Shown piece after piece: positions 59,018 to 64,000 of a stretch of DNA of 64,000 bases (position 1 is the stretch's first letter; every line of letters starts with the position of its first letter). The stretch is taken from positions 496,001 through 560,000 of the forward strand of contig CAWCHZ010000002.1 of assembly GCA_963795555.1 (NCBI GenBank), read 5' to 3'. A program made the translations under genes and the position numbers. This stretch comes from CAWCHZ01 sp963795555. Its GTDB lineage: Bacteria > Actinomycetota > Thermoleophilia > Solirubrobacterales > Solirubrobacteraceae. Under the pieces are notes generated by a model that was given only the letters and a program-made list of their open reading frames with translations, was not told the DNA's origin and did not search any database.

Positions 59018-59971
59018 ATGGCAGGCTGCGCTGAGGCGACCCGCCGTGTGCCAGCCGCCCGTCGTCCGATGCTCGACCCGACCACCCTGCTCGCCGTCCC
59101 CAACGTCTCCGAGGCGCGCGATGATGCCGTCGTCGATGCGCTCGCGGGCGCCTGTGCGCGCCCGCCGGTCCGGCTGCTCGACGTCCACCGCGACTCCGAC
59201 CACAACCGCTCGGTCCTGAGCCTGGCCGGTCCGCCCGGCTCGTTGCACGAGGCGGTCGTGAGCCTCGCCAGAGCCGCCGTCGAGCGCATCGACCTGCGTC
59301 GCCACGACGGAGTCCACCCGTTCATAGGTGCGCTCGACGTGGCCCCGATCGTCCACCTGGACGCGGGGCAGCGAGGTGCCGCCTGCGCGGAGGCGCTGGT
59401 GCTGGGCGACCGGCTGGCGCGTGAGCTCGAGCTGCCCGTGTTCCTCTATGACCTGCTTGCGGGCGGGCGCACGCGCGCGGAGATTCGTCGCGGCGGACCG
59501 GCGGAGCTCGCGCGGCGCATCGCCGGCGGTGAGCTGACGCCGGACTTCGGGCCGCGCCGGCTGCATCCCACCGCCGGAGCGGTGCTGGTTGGCGCGCGGC
59601 CGCCGCTGGTCGCCTTCAATCTGGAGCTCGCCGCAGGCGTCGAGGTCGAGCTGGCCCGCCGGATCGCCGCACTGATCCGCGCCGGCGGAGCGGAGGGCCT
59701 GCCCGGGCTGCGCGCGATCGGCCTGCCGCTTGCCAGCCGCGGCGTCGTGCAGATCTCGCTGAACGTCGAGGATCCGATTCGCGTGCCCCTGGCCGCGATC
59801 GTCGCCGCGGTGCGCCGTCACGCCGCCGTCGCGGCTGCCGAGATCGTGGCGCTCGTGCCCCGCGCCGCGCTCGCCGGCTTCCCAGCGGACGTGCCGATCC
59901 GCGGCTTCGAGCCGGCGCGGCAGGTGATCGAGGAGGTCCTTGCGGGTGCGGACGCCGGCGGCGCGCGGTAG
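59018..59971 (+). CDS. Glutamate formimidoyltransferase-like protein (FTCD N-terminal domain)
   Basis: This 317-residue protein matches the N-terminal part of formiminotransferase-cyclodeaminase, which moves a formimino group from formiminoglutamate to tetrahydrofolate. Motifs: VPNVSEARDDAVVDAL, DSDHNRSVLSLAG (substrate residues), DLRRHDGVHPFIGALDVAPIV and HPTAGAVLVGARPPLVAFN. The cyclodeaminase part is absent. ATG 59018 has GGAGGAGCGCT upstream; ATG 59069 is internal. No other histidine-degradation gene is near. Confidence 0.85.
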   Translation: MAGCAEATRRVPAARRPMLDPTTLLAVPNVSEARDDAVVDALAGACARPPVRLLDVHRDSDHNRSVLSLAGPPGSLHEAVVSLARAAVERIDLRRHDGVHPFIGALDVAPIVHLDAGQRGAACAEALVLGDRLARELELPVFLYDLLAGGRTRAEIRRGGPAELARRIAGGELTPDFGPRRLHPTAGAVLVGARPPLVAFNLELAAGVEVELARRIAALIRAGGAEGLPGLRAIGLPLASRGVVQISLNVEDPIRVPLAAIVAAVRRHAAVAAAEIVALVPRAALAGFPADVPIRGFEPARQVIEEVLAGADAGGAR

Positions 59972-60069
59972 ACCGCACGGTAGGCCTGGCGGTGGTGATG
60001 TCCCTGTCCCTGGCGCCGGTGGGCTTGGCGGGGGGTTGAACCGCCCGCACGCCGGTAAGCTGATGGGAG

Positions 60070-60492
60070 ATGGCCCAAACCAGGCGCAAGCGCCGCACCA
60101 AGCACCGTGGCAACGCCCTCGGCGTGATCGAGGCGCGCGGGCGCACGAGCAAGCCCAGCGAGACCGCGCGCAAGAACGATCGCGCCGGTGCCCGCGCGAG
60201 TGGCGGTCGTGCGGGCGGTCGTTCTGGCACCACGCCGCGGCCGCATCGGCTCGACAAGCCACCCACCTGGATCGGGGCGATCAAGCGCGCCGCTCTGTTC
60301 GCGGGGCTCTATCTGGTGATCCTCGTCGTGATCCCGTCGCTGACCGGCAGCAAGCACGTCAACGTCGCCAGCTCGGCGTTCGTCGCGGTCGTCGCCTTCC
60401 TCGTCTTCGTGCCGGCCACCTACTACACCGACCTCTACGGTCATCGGCGCCGCATGCAGCGGCTTCGCGACGGCCCGCCACGCAAGGGGTGA
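60070..60492 (+). CDS. Small two-helix membrane protein with basic N-terminus
   Basis: This 140-residue protein has a strongly basic first 60 residues (MAQTRRKRRTKHRG...). Two hydrophobic helices follow (about 70-88, KRAALFAGLYLVILVVIPSL, and about 100-118, VAVVAFLVFVPATYYT), and the end is basic. No domain known. It lies in the run leading to hisS-aspS. Confidence 0.6.
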   Translation: MAQTRRKRRTKHRGNALGVIEARGRTSKPSETARKNDRAGARASGGRAGGRSGTTPRPHRLDKPPTWIGAIKRAALFAGLYLVILVVIPSLTGSKHVNVASSAFVAVVAFLVFVPATYYTDLYGHRRRMQRLRDGPPRKG

Positions 60493-60529
60493 TGGCGGCG
60501 GCGAGTTGCCCGGCGGACTGCGTCAGCTG

Positions 60530-61171
60530 ATGGACGTCCGCTCGTTCACCGTCGGGCCGTTGCAGGAGAACTGCCACATCGTGCGCGCCGATGGCAGCGC
60601 GGCGGAGGCGCTGGTGGTCGATCCCGGCGCCGAGCCCGAGCGCCTGCTGGCCGCGCTCGCTGCGCTCGAGGCGCGCTGCGTGGGGATCCTGCTCACGCAC
60701 ACGCACTTCGATCACATCGGCGCCGTAGCGCCGCTGGCGCGCGCCACTGGCGCGAAGGTTTGGTGTCCGCGGCTCGAGCTCGAGGTGCTTGCGGACCCGA
60801 TGCCCTACGTGCCGCCTGGGCTGGGCGAGATCGAGGGCCATCGGGCGGAGGAGGCGCTCGCCGGGGGCGAGCGCCTCGAGCTCGCCGGGCTGGAGATCGA
60901 GGTGCTCTTCACGCCGGGCCATAGCCCCGGCCACATCAGCTATGCGGTCGCCGACGCGCCCGCAGTCCTCTCGGGCGACGTGCTGTTCCGCGACTCGGTT
61001 GGCCGTACCGATCTGCCCGGCGGCGACTGGCTGACGCTGCTGGCGTCGATCGCCACGCTGACCGAGACGCTGCCCGCCGACACGCGCGTCTACCCGGGTC
61101 ACATGGCCCAGACGACGCTCGGTCGCGAGCTGCAGAGCAATCCGTTCCTGCGCGAGTTGGCCAGCACGTGA
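60530..61171 (+). CDS. Metallo-beta-lactamase-fold hydrolase (glyoxalase II-like)
   Basis: This 213-residue hydrolase carries the zinc motif LLTHTHFDHIGA, with further ligands in TPGHSPGH, VLSGDVLF and YPGHM. It resembles hydroxyacylglutathione-hydrolase-type proteins often found just upstream of hisS in actinobacteria. ATG 60530 (MDVRSF) is chosen. The stop overlaps the hisS GTG (GTGA). Confidence 0.85.
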   Translation: MDVRSFTVGPLQENCHIVRADGSAAEALVVDPGAEPERLLAALAALEARCVGILLTHTHFDHIGAVAPLARATGAKVWCPRLELEVLADPMPYVPPGLGEIEGHRAEEALAGGERLELAGLEIEVLFTPGHSPGHISYAVADAPAVLSGDVLFRDSVGRTDLPGGDWLTLLASIATLTETLPADTRVYPGHMAQTTLGRELQSNPFLRELAST

Positions 61172-62409
61172 GCGGCCGGCTGCAAGCGCCCCGCGGCACA
61201 TTCGACGTGCTGCCGGATGCGGCTGCCGCGCGCCAGCGCCTCGAGCAGCAGGCACAGCGTCTGCTCGAGGCCGCCGGCTACCGCCGCATCGAGACACCCG
61301 CCTTCGAGTCGACCGAGCTGTTCGCGCGCGGCGTGGGCGAGTCGACCGACGTGGTGCAGAAGGAGATGTACAGCTTCGCCGACGGTGGCGGGCGCTCGCT
61401 GACGCTGCGGCCGGAGGGCACCGCCCCGGTCTGCCGCGCCTACCTCGAGCACGGCATGCACAAGCTGCCGCAGCCGGTCAAGCTCTGGTACCTGTCGAGC
61501 TTCTTCCGCCACGAGGCGCCGCAGGCCGGGCGCCACCGCCAGTTCTGGCAGGTCGGAGCGGAGGTGATTGGGTCCGACGATCCCGCGGTCGACGCCGAGC
61601 TGATCATCCTGCTGGCCGGCCTGCTGAGCGTGCTGCATGCCCGTCACGTGCGCCTACGGCTCTCGTCGCTGGGGACAGCGGCCACGCGGGCGGCCTACCG
61701 CGAGGAGCTGCAGGAATACCTGCGCGCCAACGCCGAGCGCCTCTCGCCGGAGGTGCGCGCGCGCATCGACCTCAACCCGTTGCGGGCCTTCGATGCCGAC
61801 GATCCCAGCACGCGCGCGGTGATGACCCAGGCCCCGCTGCTGCTCGAGCGCCTCAGCGGCGATGACGCCGAGCACCTCGCGCAGGTCCGTGCGCTGCTCG
61901 ATGACGCCGGGCTTCGGTACGAGCTCGACCCGACGCTCGTGCGCGGGCTGGACTACTACACGCGCACGGTGTTCGAGTTCAGCTCCGATGCCCTCGGGGC
62001 CCAGAGCGGGATCGGCGGCGGCGGTCGCTACGACGGTCTGATCGAGCAGCTGGGCGGTTCGCCGACGCCCGGTTGCGGCTGGGCGGCAGGGGTCGAGCGG
62101 ATGCTGCTCGCCGCGCCCGAGCAGCCGATCGCGCCGGTGCCGGTGGATCTGTTCGTCGCGCATCTCAACGCGCGCGGACCGGCCTTCCGGATCGTCGATG
62201 AGGCGCGCCGGGCTGGGCTGCGTGCCCAGCTCGAGCTGACCGACCGCTCGCTCAAGGGACAGCTCAAGCACGCCGACCGGATCGCCGCGCGCTACGTGGC
62301 GATCCTCAACGACGGCAGCGCCGTGCTGAAGGACATGGAGAGCGGCGAGCAGGAGGACATCGAGCCCACCCGCATCGTCGCGCGGGTGCTGCGCGACCGG
62401 CGGCCCTAG
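61168..62409 (+). CDS. hisS: Histidyl-tRNA synthetase
   Basis: This 413-residue class II synthetase charges tRNA-His. Motif 1 region: PAFESTELFARGVGESTDVV. Motif 2: LWYLSSFFRHEAPQAGRHRQFWQ. His-specific segment: LVRGLDYYTRTVFEF. Motif 3: GIGGGGRYDGLIEQLGG. The C-terminal anticodon domain is present. GTG 61168 overlaps the preceding stop. aspS follows 20 bases on. Confidence 0.97.
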   Translation: MSGRLQAPRGTFDVLPDAAAARQRLEQQAQRLLEAAGYRRIETPAFESTELFARGVGESTDVVQKEMYSFADGGGRSLTLRPEGTAPVCRAYLEHGMHKLPQPVKLWYLSSFFRHEAPQAGRHRQFWQVGAEVIGSDDPAVDAELIILLAGLLSVLHARHVRLRLSSLGTAATRAAYREELQEYLRANAERLSPEVRARIDLNPLRAFDADDPSTRAVMTQAPLLLERLSGDDAEHLAQVRALLDDAGLRYELDPTLVRGLDYYTRTVFEFSSDALGAQSGIGGGGRYDGLIEQLGGSPTPGCGWAAGVERMLLAAPEQPIAPVPVDLFVAHLNARGPAFRIVDEARRAGLRAQLELTDRSLKGQLKHADRIAARYVAILNDGSAVLKDMESGEQEDIEPTRIVARVLRDRRP

Positions 62410-62429
62410 CACGGCCGGAACCGGCGATC

Positions 62430-64000
62430 ATGCCCGAGTCCGTGAGTCCACCGCCCGAGACCGCTGAGACCCCGACACGCCAGCCGATGAAGCCACCACG
62501 CCCCAACCCCTACCGCGACAGCTGGTGTGGCGCGCCGAGCGCGCAGAGCGTCGGCGAGCACATCCGCGTTGCCGGCTGGGTCCACCGCCGCCGCGATCAC
62601 GGCGGGCTGATCTTCATCGACCTGCGCGACCGCAGCGGGATCCTCCAGCTGGTGCTGCATCCCGAGCAGGCGCCGGCGGCGCACGCCCGCGGCCACGAGC
62701 TGCGCAGCGAGCATGTCATCAGCGCCAGCGGAACGGTCGTCGCGCGGGCCCCCGAGAACGTCAACCCCAAGCTCGCAACCGGCGCTGTCGAGCTGCTGGT
62801 CGATGAGCTGGAGCGCCTCGCCGAGTCCGAGACGCCGCCGTTCCCGGTGGACGAGGATGGGCCCGTCGACGAGCTTCTGCGCCTGCGCCATCGGGTGCTG
62901 GATCTGCGCCGCAACGGCATGCGCGAGGCGATCGAGCTGCGCCACCGCGTCGTCCATGCGATCCGCACGCATCTCGCCGAGCGCGACTTCCTCGAGGTCG
63001 AGACGCCCGTGCTGACGCGCTCGACGCCAGAGGGGGCGCGGGACTTCCTCGTCCCGGCGCGCCAGGAGCCGGGCTCCTTCTACGCCCTGCCGCAGTCGCC
63101 GCAGCTGTTCAAGCAGCTGCTGATGATCGGTGGCCTGGAGCGCTACTTCCAGATCGCGCGCTGCTTTCGCGACGAGGATCCGCGCTCGGACCGCCAGCCG
63201 GAGTTCACCCAGCTGGATCTGGAGATGTCCTTCGTCGAGGAGGAGGACGTCATCGCGGTCACCGAGGGGGTGCTGGCGCGGGTTTTCGACGTCGCCGCGT
63301 TCGATGCGCCGGCGCCGCCCTATCCTCGCCTCAGCTACGTCGACGCGATCGCGCGCTACGGCAGCGATCGCCCGGACACTCGCTTCGGTCTGGAGATCGT
63401 CGACGTCGGTGGTGCGCTGGCGACAGCGGAATTCCGCGTCTTTGCCGCCGCACTGGCGGGGGGCGGGGTGGTGCGTGCGATCAACGCCGGCGCGCACGAG
63501 CTGCCGCGCTCCGAGCTGGACGCGCTGACCCAGCTTGCACGTCGCCACGGCGCGCAGGGCCTGGTCTGGGCGTTCGTGCAGGGCGACGGCAGCTGGCGCT
63601 CGCCGATCGCCAAGTTCCTCACCGCCGCCGAGACCACGGCGGTCAACGAGCGGCTGAGCGCCCAACCGGGTGAGCTGCTGCTGCTGGTCGCCGACAGCGC
63701 ACATGTCGCTGCGCGCGTGTTGGGGGCGCTGCGGCTCGAGTTGGCGGCGCGCTTCGAGCTCGTGCCCGCCGGCCGTCACCAGCCGCTGTGGGTGGTCGAC
63801 TTCCCGATGTTCGAATGGGATGCCGAGCAGCGCCGCTGGGATCCGCTGCACCACCCGTTCACGATGCCAAGCGGATCGCTCGAGGACCCCGGCGCGCTGC
63901 GCTCGCGCGCCTACGACATCGTCCTCGACGGCTTCGAGATCGGCGGCGGGTCGATCCGCATCCATCGTCGTGACGTCCAGGAGCAGGTCTTCGCGCTGCT
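62430..64000 (+). CDS. aspS: Aspartyl-tRNA synthetase (3' partial)
   Basis: Runs off the window end; 523 codons visible. N-terminal OB-fold: HIRVAGWVHRRRDHGGLIFIDLRDRSG. Class II motif 2: YFQIARCFRDEDPRSDRQPEFTQLD. A bacterial GAD insertion lies about 325-430. WVVDFPMFEWD and PLHHPFTMP follow, ending near the motif 3 region. ATG 62430 is the outer start; ATG 62487 (MKPPRP) is also in frame and closer to the conserved start, so the first 19 residues may be leader. Confidence 0.96.
   Translation, partial: MPESVSPPPETAETPTRQPMKPPRPNPYRDSWCGAPSAQSVGEHIRVAGWVHRRRDHGGLIFIDLRDRSGILQLVLHPEQAPAAHARGHELRSEHVISASGTVVARAPENVNPKLATGAVELLVDELERLAESETPPFPVDEDGPVDELLRLRHRVLDLRRNGMREAIELRHRVVHAIRTHLAERDFLEVETPVLTRSTPEGARDFLVPARQEPGSFYALPQSPQLFKQLLMIGGLERYFQIARCFRDEDPRSDRQPEFTQLDLEMSFVEEEDVIAVTEGVLARVFDVAAFDAPAPPYPRLSYVDAIARYGSDRPDTRFGLEIVDVGGALATAEFRVFAAALAGGGVVRAINAGAHELPRSELDALTQLARRHGAQGLVWAFVQGDGSWRSPIAKFLTAAETTAVNERLSAQPGELLLLVADSAHVAARVLGALRLELAARFELVPAGRHQPLWVVDFPMFEWDAEQRRWDPLHHPFTMPSGSLEDPGALRSRAYDIVLDGFEIGGGSIRIHRRDVQEQVFAL

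Overview
The window is very GC-rich and densely packed. It uses many GTG starts, and neighbouring genes often overlap by four bases (GTGA). The gene set is housekeeping plus actinobacterial: TsaD, Rex, a proton pyrophosphatase with the K+-independent signature, DUF1844-like, VapBC, FCD-type GntR, Lrp/AsnC, and split plus AceE-type 2-oxoacid dehydrogenases. I infer an actinobacterium, most likely of the Thermoleophilia/Solirubrobacterales type. No rRNA gene or CRISPR array is present.

Region by region: 1-3.9 kb holds the end of tsaD, a glutaredoxin-like gene, rex, a glutamate-cysteine-ligase-like gene and a DUF1844-like gene, closed by hairpins. 3.9-10.9 kb is transport: proton pyrophosphatase, an APC permease with a universal-stress tail, two TrkA-type K+ regulators and a flavoprotein reductase. 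10.9-23.1 kb holds a GH63-like glycosidase, tRNA-Gln with vapBC, a two-gene ABC exporter, an FtsH-like gene broken by about a dozen frameshifts, a flippase-like membrane protein and a GGDEF-EAL protein.

23.3-33.1 kb is the most interesting part. A tightly coupled six-gene operon encodes an atypical PEP-mutase/isocitrate-lyase-fold enzyme, an LDH2-type dehydrogenase fused to a methyltransferase, a class III aminotransferase, a second methyltransferase, a Cys/Met-type PLP enzyme and a class I amidotransferase. It converges on a 2-oxoglutarate/Fe(II) amino-acid-hydroxylase-like gene. A guanylate-kinase-like gene and an FCD/FadR regulator follow. The same GGTCAACCA element lies ahead of both transcription units. 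I do not recognise this as a known pathway; it looks like a route to a modified amino acid or small peptide-like metabolite.

33.1-44.3 kb holds an orphan trpA, a DpgC-like dioxygenase with an NDP-kinase-like partner, then E1-alpha/E1-beta/E2 genes, an Lrp regulator and a second E1 (AceE-like)/E2 pair. 44.4-50.3 kb looks foreign: two orphan genes and a 1,444-residue secreted RHS protein with a cysteine-rich tip. 50.7-55.3 kb holds methionine-salvage genes mtnB-mtnD-mtnC, an MFS permease and a nucleotidyltransferase-PqqD protein preceded by two tiny ORFs and a possible structured RNA. 55.6-64 kb holds a membrane GGDEF protein, a vapC remnant, a permease with a YHS domain, tRNA-Met, a formiminotransferase-like gene, a metallo-beta-lactamase-fold hydrolase, hisS and the start of aspS.

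Two signals cut across the window. A 64-66 base hairpin repeat occurs three times in intergenic DNA. Short tandem duplications (about 20-45 bases) recur at gene ends and starts, in one case relocating a start codon.
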